This document shows, one piece after another, positions 25,146 through 34,778 of a stretch of DNA of 64,000 bases. Position numbers and translations under genes: made by a program. Origin of the DNA: Flavobacterium anhuiense (GTDB lineage: Bacteria > Bacteroidota > Bacteroidia > Flavobacteriales > Flavobacteriaceae). The DNA lies in the NCBI RefSeq assembly GCF_900101855.1, contig NZ_FMVC01000005.1, positions 434,001 to 498,000 on the forward strand. Reading direction: 5' to 3'. The first letter of the stretch is position 1. Each line of letters begins with the position of its first letter. The notes beneath the pieces were generated by a model. It ran no database searches and had not been told where the DNA came from. It saw nothing but the letters and a program-made list of their open reading frames with translations.

Positions 25146-26465
25146 TTATTTTGCGTCTATCAGAGTAAGTGAAACTCTTCTGTTTTGCGGTTTGTTTTCT
25201 GCTGGAGTGTTTGGAACTAAAGGTTCTCTTTCTCCTTGTGAGAATAAATGCATGCGGTTTGATTCTATTCCTTTATTCTGCAAATAATCTGCAACTGCCT
25301 GCGCTCTCTTCATTCCAATTTCAAGATTGCGCTGTTCAGTTCCTATATCACAAGTATATCCAGTAATATTCAAATCTGTGTCTTTGTTCGATCTTAGAAT
25401 TTTTGCAATTTCATCTAATCTTGAAGCAAGTTCTGGCGTTACGCTAGTATTTCCAATTTCTTGGAAAGCGAGAGGCTCTTTTTCAATATAGTTTCTTTCC
25501 TCTGTAGTCAGTTCTTTTTTAGCAGGAACTGCTTCTACAACTTTTTGCTGTACAGGAACCTCTTTCTGAACTGGAGCTGTTTCTGTCTGAGTAACTGGTT
25601 CGTCTTTTGCCTGTACAGGTTCTGGTTTGTCTTTAGCTAATGAAAAACCTAGTTTCAGTTGGATTCCAGCAGATAGATAACGGCTTTCTTGAACGATTCT
25701 GCTATTTCCGATTGTACCATTTGCCTGAATATTGTCAAGTCCGTTTGGATTGTAAGCCACAATATTGGTATTTGGAGTTTCTTTTGCCAAATCAGTTAAA
25801 CCGTAATCAACGTATAAACCTGTATAGAGCTTTGTTTTTTCTGCTAGTTTAAATGTTAGACCAGTTTCAAAACTTAACATAAAAGCGGGATCTAAGCTTA
25901 CTGTTGTTTTATCTTGCCAATTGGTTACTTTTCCAAATCCGTGAGAAGGCAGATCATCAACTAAAAGATTTACATCAGGATAATAACCGCTCAGCTGTAA
26001 CTCAGAAGCCGAAGCTTTTACAGTTTGTTTTCCTGGGAACATAATTTTTCCTCCGAATCCAAAGTACAATTGTGTCTGAGAAGCAATTGATGTTCTGTAT
26101 TGAAGAAGAAGCGGAATCGCGAAACCAATAAAATGTTGATCTTCTTTATAGTTGGTAGGAGTGACCCGATACTCAAATGCAGAAGTTTGGTCATCGACTT
26201 CATAAGTTGAGATGGTAGTTCCGTTATTTAATTCAAAACTATTTTGATTGTATGTAACATCTACGCCTGTGGAAATTCCCCAGTGATTGCTGAAGAAATA
26301 GGTATATCCAACACCTATTCCTCCACCAAATTTTAGTTTACCTTCTCCGATATTGCTATCGTATAGAATTCCAGACGGACCGCCGTTAATTTTAAAATTA
26401 ATTTCCTGTGCTTTTATCGTGACGCTAAACAGTACTAGTATAGCTATGGTGGCTTTAATTTTCAT
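25146..26465 (-). CDS. OmpA-family outer-membrane protein with beta-barrel N-terminus
   Basis: The 439-residue protein from the ATG at 26465 has a signal peptide ending near IKAQ. An outer-membrane beta-barrel-type region follows (about 20-265; glycine- and aromatic-rich strands such as GVGYTYFFSNHWGISTGVDV), then a Pro/Glu/Lys/Val-rich linker and a C-terminal OmpA domain (about 330-435) with the peptidoglycan-binding phrase NRRVSLTL. It anchors the outer membrane to the wall. It follows the SprB-repeat gene by 29 bases, so it may serve as its surface partner. An extra in-frame Met lies nine codons upstream at 26492, but the start at 26465 fits the signal peptide. Confidence 0.88.
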   Translation of the reverse strand: MKIKATIAILVLFSVTIKAQEINFKINGGPSGILYDSNIGEGKLKFGGGIGVGYTYFFSNHWGISTGVDVTYNQNSFELNNGTTISTYEVDDQTSAFEYRVTPTNYKEDQHFIGFAIPLLLQYRTSIASQTQLYFGFGGKIMFPGKQTVKASASELQLSGYYPDVNLLVDDLPSHGFGKVTNWQDKTTVSLDPAFMLSFETGLTFKLAEKTKLYTGLYVDYGLTDLAKETPNTNIVAYNPNGLDNIQANGTIGNSRIVQESRYLSAGIQLKLGFSLAKDKPEPVQAKDEPVTQTETAPVQKEVPVQQKVVEAVPAKKELTTEERNYIEKEPLAFQEIGNTSVTPELASRLDEIAKILRSNKDTDLNITGYTCDIGTEQRNLEIGMKRAQAVADYLQNKGIESNRMHLFSQGEREPLVPNTPAENKPQNRRVSLTLIDAK

Positions 26466-26494
26466 TGTTTGTAATTTTAAATTAAATCTCATTT

Positions 26495-29400
26495 TTATTT
26501 AACCAATAAGTTGATTGTTTTTAACTGACCGTCAGCCAGTTTAAGAACAACAATATATAAGGCTGTCTGCGAAGGAGCGATAATTTGATTTTTGGCTTTT
26601 ACATTTGAAATAGTCTGAACTAATTTCCCTGCAATGTCATAAATAACCACCTCAGATCCATTTAATTGAGATTCGCTAAAATCACATTCTAAAGTAAACT
26701 CGGCATTAGGTTTAACTGGGTTTGGATAAATTTTGATTTTCTTGGTGAAAATTGTTCCAGTTGTTTCAATTGGACAAGATTTAATGGAGTTTCCGTTTTT
26801 GTCTTTTGCAATTACGTAATAAGTGCCATTTAAAGGCTGTATTTCACTATAATATTGCTTAGTTGCTCCAGAAATAGCTGCTCCGTTTTTATACCATTGC
26901 CAAGCCACAAAATTATTTGATCTATTATCAAAGAATAGAACATTTGCCCATTGCTGTATAACAAGACCAGATTGGCTTATTTCTATTGGTTTAACAACGG
27001 CTGTAGCAGCATTATGATTTTGATCTCCATTTTGTGTTGCAGTAATGGTTGAGCTTCCTGAACCTGTAATGTTTAAAGTTGATCCTGAAATTGTTCCCAA
27101 TGCTGCATTTGCAATGCTGTAAGAAACTGGTAGACCGCTATCAGTTGTTGCAGTTAAGGTAACATTATTAGAGTCTGAACAGCCAAATTCTAAAGTCTGA
27201 TTCCAAGTAATTGTTTGATTTGCTTTAGTAATTTCAAATTCTGCACCAGTAAAGGCAATTACGTAATCTGCCCCAGCATTGATTGTTCCCAGCTTAATGT
27301 TGTATTTTCCAACATTTTCTCCAGCATCTCTTGTAAGCAGACCAGTAAGTATTGAGTTTGTATCTCCGTTAGCAAAACCTAAAGCAGTGTAATTGAATAC
27401 TGGATCTGTTGTGCCATATACTTTGGTATGTCCTGTTGCTGCGATTATAGTAAGAGTATATTTTTGTGTTGTAAAACTTACTTCATTTCCATAATTAATA
27501 AAACCGTTACTGTTTATAGCATAAGTTCTAACATAATAGGTTCTATTTCCTCTAAGTCCAGATAAAGAGTTTGTAAATGTTCCTAATGCAGCAGTGACAT
27601 TAATTTTAGTATCAGCTGTAGTAGGGTTAGCATGCTGAGCATATACAAAACCAACTTCCGTTAAACAAGAACCACTGTCAGTATTGATTCCGTCAGAAGA
27701 TACAGTACCAGATAAAGAGGCACTAGTTGTAGTGATTCCTGATACAGTTGCAGTGCTTAAATTAACAGGATTAGCAGGCTGTGTTATTTCAACAGTCGCT
27801 GAAGCTGAGCAAGAATTAGCATCTGTAACAGTTACAATGTAAGTTCCAGCTGAAAGACCAGTTGCAGTTGCTGCATTTCCTCCAGATGGAGACCAAGAGT
27901 AGGAGTAAGCACCTGTACCACCTGTTACACTAACTGTAGCCGACCCGTTATTTCCGTTATGGCAAGATACTGCTAAAGGAGTTGCAGTTAAGGTTAAGGC
28001 ATCTGGTTCTGTAATGGTAATCGCTTTTGTTGCAGAACATGAATTTTCATCTGTAACGGTTACAGTATAAACTCCTGCGGTAAGACCAGTTGCTGTTGCT
28101 GCACTTCCGCCAGACGGAGACCAAGAGTAAGTATAAGCTCCAGTTCCTCCAGTTGCCACTACAGATGCAGTACCGTTATTGCCTCCATTACAAGAAACAT
28201 TGGTATGAGAATCTGTTAGCGAAAGGGCAGAAGGCTCTGTAATTTGAACCGTTTCTGTCACAGAACATCCGTTTGCATCGGTCACAGTAACACTATAAGT
28301 GTTTGGACTTAATCCTGTAGCTGTTGCAGCAGTTCCTCCAGATGGCGACCAAGAATAGGTATAAGTTCCAGTTCCTCCAGAAGGAGTTACAGTAGCTGTT
28401 CCGTTATTTGCCTGATTGCATAAAACGTCTGTTTTAGCTACCGTTGCTGTAAGAACAGGAGGTTCAGTAATAGTTACGCTTGCCGTAGTTTGACATAGGT
28501 TGGCATCTTTGACAGTAACTGTATATGTTCCTGCTGGTAAACCCGAAGCAGTTGCAGTAGTTCCGCCAGAAGGAGACCAAGAATACGTATAAGCTCCAGT
28601 TCCTCCAGTAACGTTTACAGTTGCAGTTCCGTTAGAACCTCCATTGCAAGTAACATCGGTTTGAGATGTTGTTGCACTAAGAGCATTAGGTTCTGTTATA
28701 GTAAAACTTTGTGTTTTGGTGCATGAGTTAGCGTCTTTTACTGTGACAGTATAAGTTCCAGCAGAAAGTCCGGTTGCTGTTGCTACATTTCCGCCAGAAG
28801 GAGACCAAGTGTAGGAATATGCACCTGTGCCACCTGTTACTGAAACACTTGCAGAACCATTGTTTCCTCCACTGCAAGTCACATTTGTTTGAGGATTTGG
28901 TGTTATTACAATGGACGATGGCTCAGTGATTGTAAAGTTTTTGACAATTGAACATCCATTGCTGGCAGTGATTGTTACAGAATAGTTTCCTGCACTAAGG
29001 TTGTTTGCAGTGTCAGAAGATCCTCCAGAAGGAGACCAACTATAAGTAAACGGTCCAGCGGCTCCTGAAGGAATAACTGAAGCAGAACCAGTGTTGGATC
29101 CGTTGCATAACACATTAACTTGATAAGTAGCAGCTACTAGTGTATTAGTTGTATTGATGATAAAGTTTTTAGTGACCGTACATCCATTTCCATCTGTAAT
29201 GAGGCAGCTGTAATTGCCTGCTGCCAAGTTGGTAATATTTTGCGTGGTAGCACCTCCTGGTGTCCATAAATAACTATAATTACCAACACCGCCAAATGGT
29301 ATTACAGAAGCATCTCCACCCGCAGAACAAGTTGCATTTGTCTGCGAGGTAGTAGCGCCTAAAACTGAAGGTTGACCTATAACAAATGTTTTTGTAATGG

Positions 29401-32400
29401 AACAGCCATTTGCATCCGTAATTACGCATGTGTATATGTCGGCAGTTAGCCCAGTAGCTGTAGCTGCAGTTCCTCCCGATGGAGACCAAAAGTAGGTATA
29501 ATTTCCAGCCCCACCTGATGCTGTAACTGTAGCAGTTCCTGTTGCTCCGCCATTACATAAAACTTCTGTTTGAGATTGTGTTGCACTTAAAATAGGTGGT
29601 TGATTAATGGTGAAACTTTGTGAAGTCTGGCAATTATTAGCATCCTTTACTGTTACAATATAAGTTCCAGCTGATAGTCCGGTAGCAGTTGCAGCAGTTC
29701 CTCCGCTAGGAGCCCATTGGTAAGTATAAGTGCCTGTTCCTCCAGTAACAGTTACAGTAGCTGAACCATTTGATCCTCCATTGCAAGAAACATCGGTTTG
29801 ACCACCATTGCTTGCCGTAAGTGCAGGCGGTTCAGATATAGTAAAACTTCTAGTTGCTTGGCAGCTATTAGAATCGGTTACCGTTACTGTATAAGTGCCT
29901 GCAGTAAGACCCATTGCGGTAGCAGTTGTTTGTACAGGAGTTGTATTCCAAGAATAGGTATAACCTCCAGCACCTCCGGTCGGCACAACTGTTGCCGTGC
30001 CATTAGCGCCCCCATTACAGGATGCGTCTGTTTTGCCTCCTCCAATTGATAAGTTTAAAGCTGGTGGCTGGTTAATGGTAAAGCTCCTAGTTGCCTGACA
30101 GCTATTGGCATCAGTTACCGTTACAGTATAAGTGCCTGCAGCAAGACCTGTCGCCGTAGCAGTTGTTTGAACAGGTGTTGTATTCCAAGAATAAGTATAA
30201 CCTGGAGTTCCTCCAGTTGGCACAACCGTTGCATTACCATTAGCACCTCCATTGCAGGATACGTCTGTTTTGCCTCCTCCAGTTATTAAGCTTAAAGCAG
30301 TTGCTGGCTGGTTAATGGTAAAGCTTCTAGTTGCCTGACAGCTATTGGCATCGGTTACCGTTACTGTATAAGTGCCTGCAGCAAGACCTGTTGCAGTAGC
30401 AGTTGTTTGTACAGGAGTTGTGTTCCAAGAATAAGTGTAACCTCCAGCACCTCCAGTTGGAGCTACTGTTGCCGTACCATTAGCACCTCCATTGCAGGAT
30501 ACGTCTGTTTTGCCTCCTCCAGTTAGTAGGCTTAAAGCTGTTGCTGGCTGGTCAATGGTAAAGCTTCGGTTTGCCTGGCAGTTATTGGCATCGGTCACCG
30601 TTACTGTATAAGTGCCTGCAGCAAGACCTGTTGCCGTAGCAGTTGTTTGTACAGGAGTTGTGTTCCAAGAATAAGTATAACTTCCAGCACCTCCAGTTGG
30701 AGCTACTGTTGCCGTGCCATTAGCGCCTCCATTACATGATACGTCTGTTTTGCCTCCTCCAGATGCAGCGCTTAAAGCTGTTGCTGGCTGATTAATGGTA
30801 AAGCTCCTAGTTGCCTGACAGCTATTGGCATCGGTTACCGTTACCGTATAATTGCCTGCAGCAAGACCTGTTACGGTAGCAGTGGTTTGAACAGGTGTTG
30901 TGTTCCAAGAATAAGTATAGCTTCCAGCACCTCCAGTTGGAGCTACTGTTGCCGTGCCATTAGCGCCTCCATTGCAGGATACGTCTGTTTTGCCTCCTCC
31001 AGTTGCTATGTTTAATAATGGAGGCTGGTTAATAGTAAAAGTTCTAGTTGTCTGGCAATTATTGGCATCAGTTACCGTCACAGTATAAGTCCCTGCTATG
31101 AGTCCTGTTGCTGTAGCAGTTGTTTGGACAGGTGTTGTATTCCAAGAATAAGTATAACCTCCAGAACCTCCAGTTGGAGCCACTGTTGCCGTGCCATTAG
31201 CGCCTCCATTGCAGGATACGTCTGTTTTTCCGCCTCCAATTGCTGCGCTTAAAGCTGTAGGCTGACTAACTACAATATTATTTATTATTGTGCTGCAATT
31301 ATTAGAGTCAGTAATACTGACAGAATATGTCCCTGCTACTAGACCAGTTCTATCTTGTGTTGTTATTCCACCTCCCCAATTATATGTATAAGATCCGCTG
31401 CCTCCTGAAGGGGTAAGGTCTATAGATCCATTGTTTCCTCCGTTACACGCCACATTGGTAACGCTAAGTCCACCCAATATTGCTGGATTTTCTACTATAG
31501 TAAAATTTTTTGATATCGTAGTTTGTTCACTATCTTTTATTAAAACATTATAAGTTATGTTTGGTTCCAAACCTGTTGCTGTTGCGGCAGTAGAACCATT
31601 GGTCCACTCATACGTATATGGTGCTTTTCCTCCTGAAACGTTTACAGTTGCCGTTGCGTTATTGGTGCCATTACAAGCAATTGTTTGAGATTGTGTCGCA
31701 GATAATGTGGAATTGGTTGTAAAAGATACCGTATTTCCATAAGATGTTCCAATTGAATTTTGCGCATAGGCTCTATAATATATTGTCGTTGCTGGAGGTA
31801 GTGAAAGTACATTTATATTAAAAGCACCAGTGCCTGCAGTTCCAAATACGTTTGTTACTCCTGGACCATTTATTACTGGATTTGTTGTTAAAGACCAAAC
31901 AACGCCTCTATTTATAGTGCCAGTGTCTCCGCCATTATCGTTTGAACCTCCTAACACGGCCGAAACTGCTCCAAAATTTGTTACAGGTACAGTGGTGGTT
32001 ACTGTTGGCGTAACGACTAAAGTTATATTTGGGGTATTATAGTTCGCGGCTGTTATTTGATAATTTGTATTATCAGTTTCATCTTTAAGCCAGTTTGCCG
32101 GATTATTTATGCTTAGCAATAAATCAGCTACATTTCCAGTCAAAGTTCCATTATATTTTGCATTAGGATGCTCTTCCACTGTTGGAGAATAAGGGAATAA
32201 AGAAATACAAGTCTTACCATTTTCTAAACCTGTTGGTATGGCACTTGAATTACCTCCGCTTGTTCCTGTAGCATTCCATGTAGTACTAAGATCATAATCT
32301 CCAGAATTATAATCGGAATGAATTCCAGCAATAAAAGTAGGCGAAGCTGGTTGAGGACCAGTTGGTGATTGATAAGCCAATATTTGATCACCACCAGAAG

Positions 32401-32767
32401 CGAGACTAAACCCAGTGAATCCTGGAGCAAGGCCAATACCTGATGTCCCAGTTACTGTAAAAATATCATTAGCAGTTTCCATTACTGAAACAATTGTACC
32501 AACAGGTGTGAAAGAAGGTACCGTCCATTGAAGATGTGATTCAGTGCTTCCCGATACCCAAGTTGTACCGTTCCATCCTCTTTCTGTAAAATAAATTACT
32601 GTTCCTGCATTTAGATCTTTTAATACAATAAAAGAAAAACCATCCAGTGGATTACTATTGAAACCTAGGAAAGCAATATCTCCAGGTCCTAAAGTTTGTC
32701 CTTTTAAATTTTGATGAAAACTAAAGAAGCAAAAGAACGTAAAAAATAAGAGTAATTTTTTTTTCAT
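26495..32767 (-). CDS. Giant SprB-repeat surface protein with T9SS sorting domain
   Basis: The ~2,090-residue protein starts at 32767 (MKKKLLLFFTFF) with a signal peptide cleaved near LKGQ. An N-terminal domain follows (GDIAFLGFNSNPLDGFSF, then IYFTERGW), then an Fn3-like domain and 17 tandem SprB repeats of 75-80 residues. Each repeat has CNGG near the start and NxC near the end. A second Fn3-like domain, an MBG-type domain and a Big-like domain come next. The C-terminal ~75 residues are a T9SS type A sorting signal (IKIYPNPVKPN to LLVK). SprB of F. johnsoniae is the mobile gliding adhesin; this is a smaller relative, exported by T9SS. It starts 14 bases after the binding-protein-like gene. 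Confidence 0.92.
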   Translation of the reverse strand: MKKKLLLFFTFFCFFSFHQNLKGQTLGPGDIAFLGFNSNPLDGFSFIVLKDLNAGTVIYFTERGWNGTTWVSGSTESHLQWTVPSFTPVGTIVSVMETANDIFTVTGTSGIGLAPGFTGFSLASGGDQILAYQSPTGPQPASPTFIAGIHSDYNSGDYDLSTTWNATGTSGGNSSAIPTGLENGKTCISLFPYSPTVEEHPNAKYNGTLTGNVADLLLSINNPANWLKDETDNTNYQITAANYNTPNITLVVTPTVTTTVPVTNFGAVSAVLGGSNDNGGDTGTINRGVVWSLTTNPVINGPGVTNVFGTAGTGAFNINVLSLPPATTIYYRAYAQNSIGTSYGNTVSFTTNSTLSATQSQTIACNGTNNATATVNVSGGKAPYTYEWTNGSTAATATGLEPNITYNVLIKDSEQTTISKNFTIVENPAILGGLSVTNVACNGGNNGSIDLTPSGGSGSYTYNWGGGITTQDRTGLVAGTYSVSITDSNNCSTIINNIVVSQPTALSAAIGGGKTDVSCNGGANGTATVAPTGGSGGYTYSWNTTPVQTTATATGLIAGTYTVTVTDANNCQTTRTFTINQPPLLNIATGGGKTDVSCNGGANGTATVAPTGGAGSYTYSWNTTPVQTTATVTGLAAGNYTVTVTDANSCQATRSFTINQPATALSAASGGGKTDVSCNGGANGTATVAPTGGAGSYTYSWNTTPVQTTATATGLAAGTYTVTVTDANNCQANRSFTIDQPATALSLLTGGGKTDVSCNGGANGTATVAPTGGAGGYTYSWNTTPVQTTATATGLAAGTYTVTVTDANSCQATRSFTINQPATALSLITGGGKTDVSCNGGANGNATVVPTGGTPGYTYSWNTTPVQTTATATGLAAGTYTVTVTDANSCQATRSFTINQPPALNLSIGGGKTDASCNGGANGTATVVPTGGAGGYTYSWNTTPVQTTATAMGLTAGTYTVTVTDSNSCQATRSFTISEPPALTASNGGQTDVSCNGGSNGSATVTVTGGTGTYTYQWAPSGGTAATATGLSAGTYIVTVKDANNCQTSQSFTINQPPILSATQSQTEVLCNGGATGTATVTASGGAGNYTYFWSPSGGTAATATGLTADIYTCVITDANGCSITKTFVIGQPSVLGATTSQTNATCSAGGDASVIPFGGVGNYSYLWTPGGATTQNITNLAAGNYSCLITDGNGCTVTKNFIINTTNTLVAATYQVNVLCNGSNTGSASVIPSGAAGPFTYSWSPSGGSSDTANNLSAGNYSVTITASNGCSIVKNFTITEPSSIVITPNPQTNVTCSGGNNGSASVSVTGGTGAYSYTWSPSGGNVATATGLSAGTYTVTVKDANSCTKTQSFTITEPNALSATTSQTDVTCNGGSNGTATVNVTGGTGAYTYSWSPSGGTTATASGLPAGTYTVTVKDANLCQTTASVTITEPPVLTATVAKTDVLCNQANNGTATVTPSGGTGTYTYSWSPSGGTAATATGLSPNTYSVTVTDANGCSVTETVQITEPSALSLTDSHTNVSCNGGNNGTASVVATGGTGAYTYSWSPSGGSAATATGLTAGVYTVTVTDENSCSATKAITITEPDALTLTATPLAVSCHNGNNGSATVSVTGGTGAYSYSWSPSGGNAATATGLSAGTYIVTVTDANSCSASATVEITQPANPVNLSTATVSGITTTSASLSGTVSSDGINTDSGSCLTEVGFVYAQHANPTTADTKINVTAALGTFTNSLSGLRGNRTYYVRTYAINSNGFINYGNEVSFTTQKYTLTIIAATGHTKVYGTTDPVFNYTALGFANGDTNSILTGLLTRDAGENVGKYNIKLGTINAGADYVIAFTGAEFEITKANQTITWNQTLEFGCSDSNNVTLTATTDSGLPVSYSIANAALGTISGSTLNITGSGSSTITATQNGDQNHNAATAVVKPIEISQSGLVIQQWANVLFFDNRSNNFVAWQWYKNGAAISGATKQYYSEIQPLNGTYYVIAKDKNGNSIKSCPIETTGTIFTKKIKIYPNPVKPNAEFTLECDFSESQLNGSEVVIYDIAGKLVQTISNVKAKNQIIAPSQTALYIVVLKLADGQLKTINLLVK
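27766..31711 (-). repeat. Array of 17 SprB repeats (coding)
   Basis: Seventeen consecutive ~228-240-nt units encode the SprB repeats; boundaries are approximate. Units 3-8 (about 29820-31250) are nearly identical at DNA level. Units 9-17 diverge and use SWSPSGG in place of SWNTTPVQ. Confidence 0.85.
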
Positions 32768-32781
32768 AACATACAATTTAG

Positions 32782-33909
32782 TTAATGACATAAATAAGCA
32801 TTATCCCAGCCTCCTAGATGCTCAGGCTTTGTTAATGAGGCAAAAGCCTTAATAAAATCCCCATCGTTTATCAATGTTTCAATTTTTTTAAAGCTTATAG
32901 TATTAAAAGAATCTAAGTGTAATTGGTATATATAATGATTGAATAGTGTTCTGTTGGTTTCCTCATCAAATCGGATAGCACCTCTGGGACCGTCAATATT
33001 TAATCTATGAATGGACTCAATTAAAGAACTTGTTTTTAAATTAGCAGCATCTAAAAGTATATGCTTTAATATCAGACCGTTTTCATAACCTAAAATTGAA
33101 AATAGAGATGGGCTTTCAGTATAAACTTCTTTATAATTTGAACTAAAATCTGTTGCATCAGTATCATGTTGCATCCACGTACTTACTACATAAAGTTCAT
33201 GAGGATTATTTTTATATTCAGCTAAAATTTTATCATTGATAAAAAATGGCGTTACATAAAAGGGATACTTTTGAGTAAGCCTATTTTGTTTAAGGAAATC
33301 AGCATTTTCATCAGCATATAAACCGCTATAAAATGCAAATACAACACTAGGTTGTTGCGTGTTTATAGTTTGATCCATGTGTGTCGCTTCATTTTCTCTA
33401 GGATTAAAAGGTGTGATGTAATGCGCGGTAAAATGGTTTTGCCCCTTAAAAGCATATTCTAAGGCATGAAGCATCCCATATCCCGAATCATAAAAGGACG
33501 TAGAAGTTGCTATTTTATATTTTTTATCTGAAAAATATTTGCCCACCTGATAGCAAGATTCTGTTAGTCCCAAAGAGTTTATATATATGCCCTTATATGC
33601 AGATTGATAAGGAATTGTTGCTCCCAAATCGGCGACTAATAATAATATCTTATTATTAGAAGCATATTTATAAACATCAGACGTATTACAATGTCCAAGA
33701 AAACCAATTATAATTGAAATATCTTCCTGAAAATTAAGTTTTTGTATTTTATCGATTATTAGCTTCTCGTCTGCACCAATACCAATACTTTCTACAAAAA
33801 GTTTTACATTCAGATTGCTAAGTTTTAAACCTCTTATAAAATCTCTATCTAATGAAGGATATTGTTGAGACTTTGGGATTAAAATTCCGATTTTAATTTG
33901 CTTATCCAT
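32782..33909 (-). CDS. Type 1 periplasmic-binding-protein fold, no signal peptide
   Basis: The 375-residue protein resembles ABC branched-chain amino-acid binding proteins (LivJ/LivK, Peripla_BP_6). It opens with IKIGILIPKSQQYPSLDRDFIRG split by the first beta-alpha unit, then IIGFLGHCNTSDVYKYA, STSFYDSGYGMLHALEYAF and a late NIDGPRGAIRFD, a phrase typical of that family. It begins directly with the fold and has no signal peptide or lipoprotein box, so it should stay in the cytoplasm unless exported another way. No permease or ATPase is adjacent. It is co-transcribed between the tail-collar gene and the SprB-repeat gene. A ligand-sensing role is possible but unsupported. Confidence 0.8.
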   Translation of the reverse strand: MDKQIKIGILIPKSQQYPSLDRDFIRGLKLSNLNVKLFVESIGIGADEKLIIDKIQKLNFQEDISIIIGFLGHCNTSDVYKYASNNKILLLVADLGATIPYQSAYKGIYINSLGLTESCYQVGKYFSDKKYKIATSTSFYDSGYGMLHALEYAFKGQNHFTAHYITPFNPRENEATHMDQTINTQQPSVVFAFYSGLYADENADFLKQNRLTQKYPFYVTPFFINDKILAEYKNNPHELYVVSTWMQHDTDATDFSSNYKEVYTESPSLFSILGYENGLILKHILLDAANLKTSSLIESIHRLNIDGPRGAIRFDEETNRTLFNHYIYQLHLDSFNTISFKKIETLINDGDFIKAFASLTKPEHLGGWDNAYLCH

Positions 33910-33960
33910 AAAATGAGATTAAAAAATAGAGGCAATTTTTGCCTCTATTAATAAATTGAT

Positions 33961-34551
33961 TTAATTTCTAGAAGGAAAAATTCCATTTAGTGCAATACAC
34001 ATGTTTACAGCCAGATATGGATCACGTATACTGAAAGGTATAGTGCTTCCTGCAATTGCTGTGTTTCCTCCTAGAGTTGCTGTTGCAGCTAAACCAGCAA
34101 TTTTTGCAGTTCCAGTTCCACCTGGTTCACTGTAAATGTTTGCAGTTGCTGTACCAGAAGAAAAAGAGTTATTTCCGTTATCTGTTTCATTAGTAATTGT
34201 TCCTCCAACTATGGCAGTTGCAGTTACAGCAACTGTTGCAGTACCACCTGTTAGAGCATGTACGTGAGCAGGCATGTTTGCCGTTGTTAAGGTTGTATTT
34301 TCAGTACCTGCGCTTTCTCCTATTACGACAGGACTTAGGCCAGGCCCTTGTCCGAAATGGATAGGACTTCTTCCTCTTAGATCAGGAAGGCCGAACGTAG
34401 AAACGCCGTTGCCCCCGTAAGTTGTTCCAAGTAGTGCAAAAAGAGCTGAATTTTGAGAAATTGACATAATTTGTCCATTGCAAGCAGCCCACCCAGCAGG
34501 AGGGTAGTTAAATGCGAAAGATAAAATTGTTCCCAAGTAGACTTCCATCAT
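33961..34551 (-). CDS. Phage tail-collar domain protein (MdpB-like)
   Basis: The 196-residue protein has the tail-collar start: LGTILSFAFNYPPAGWAACNG, then LFALLGTTYGGNGVSTFGLPDLRGR. A Thr/Ala/Gly-rich middle follows (AHVHALTGGTATVAVTATA), then the conserved end PYLAVNMCIALNGIFPSRN. This is the microcystin-dependent-protein (MdpB) type, found in bacteria outside prophages as well as in phage tail fibres. No signal peptide is visible. No other phage gene lies nearby. It is the first gene of the operon with the leaderless binding protein, SprB-repeat protein and OmpA protein. Initiation could be at either Met of the MM pair. Confidence 0.85.
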   Translation of the reverse strand: MMEVYLGTILSFAFNYPPAGWAACNGQIMSISQNSALFALLGTTYGGNGVSTFGLPDLRGRSPIHFGQGPGLSPVVIGESAGTENTTLTTANMPAHVHALTGGTATVAVTATAIVGGTITNETDNGNNSFSSGTATANIYSEPGGTGTAKIAGLAATATLGGNTAIAGSTIPFSIRDPYLAVNMCIALNGIFPSRN

Positions 34552-34620
34552 AATTTTAAGATTTAATAGTTAATGTTAGTTTTATATAGTGTTTTACTAC
34601 AATGCTAAATTACTTTATAA

Positions 34621-34651
34621 CAAAATTATGGGTACACGGGTTTATACGTGT
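34621..34651 (-). promoter_or_regulatory. Candidate promoter and inverted repeat for the tail-collar operon
   Basis: On the minus strand TAATTTTG (34621-34628) matches TAnnTTTG, about 70 bases before the ATG. No TTG occurs at the -33 spacing. Instead the inverted repeat ACACG-N8-CGTGT (34634-34651) lies just upstream, which could be an activator site. Confidence 0.4.
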
Positions 34652-34741
34652 TTTTGCTAATGTGCTATTATTTAACACAATACCTTAAAAGTAAGAAAAA
34701 AAAAACAATGTTTTTACTCCCAGAGATATCTTTTGGGCAAT

Positions 34742-34773
34742 AAAAAAGGCAGTAACTCGTTACTGCCTTTTTT
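34742..34773 (-). terminator. Terminator after the MscS gene
   Basis: AAAAAAGGCAGTAAC (34742-34756) pairs with GTTACTGCCTTTTTT (34759-34773). It is symmetrical, so it can work in both directions; on the minus strand it ends the gene stopping at 34779. Confidence 0.85.
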
Positions 34774-34778
34774 GTGCT

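Noticed and set aside
24978..25172. 64-codon plus-strand frame between nadA and the OmpA-family gene
   Set aside because: It is low-complexity Leu/Ile/Lys sequence, runs through the clear terminator hairpin at 25084-25122 and overlaps the end of the OmpA-family gene.
29798..30049. Cysteine-rich plus-strand frame opposite the SprB repeats
   Set aside because: It is the antisense reading of repetitive coding DNA; similar shadow frames recur with each repeat.
33961..34551. Tail-collar gene as part of a prophage or tailocin
   Set aside because: No other tail, capsid, lysis or integrase genes are present; the gene is in an operon with surface proteins.
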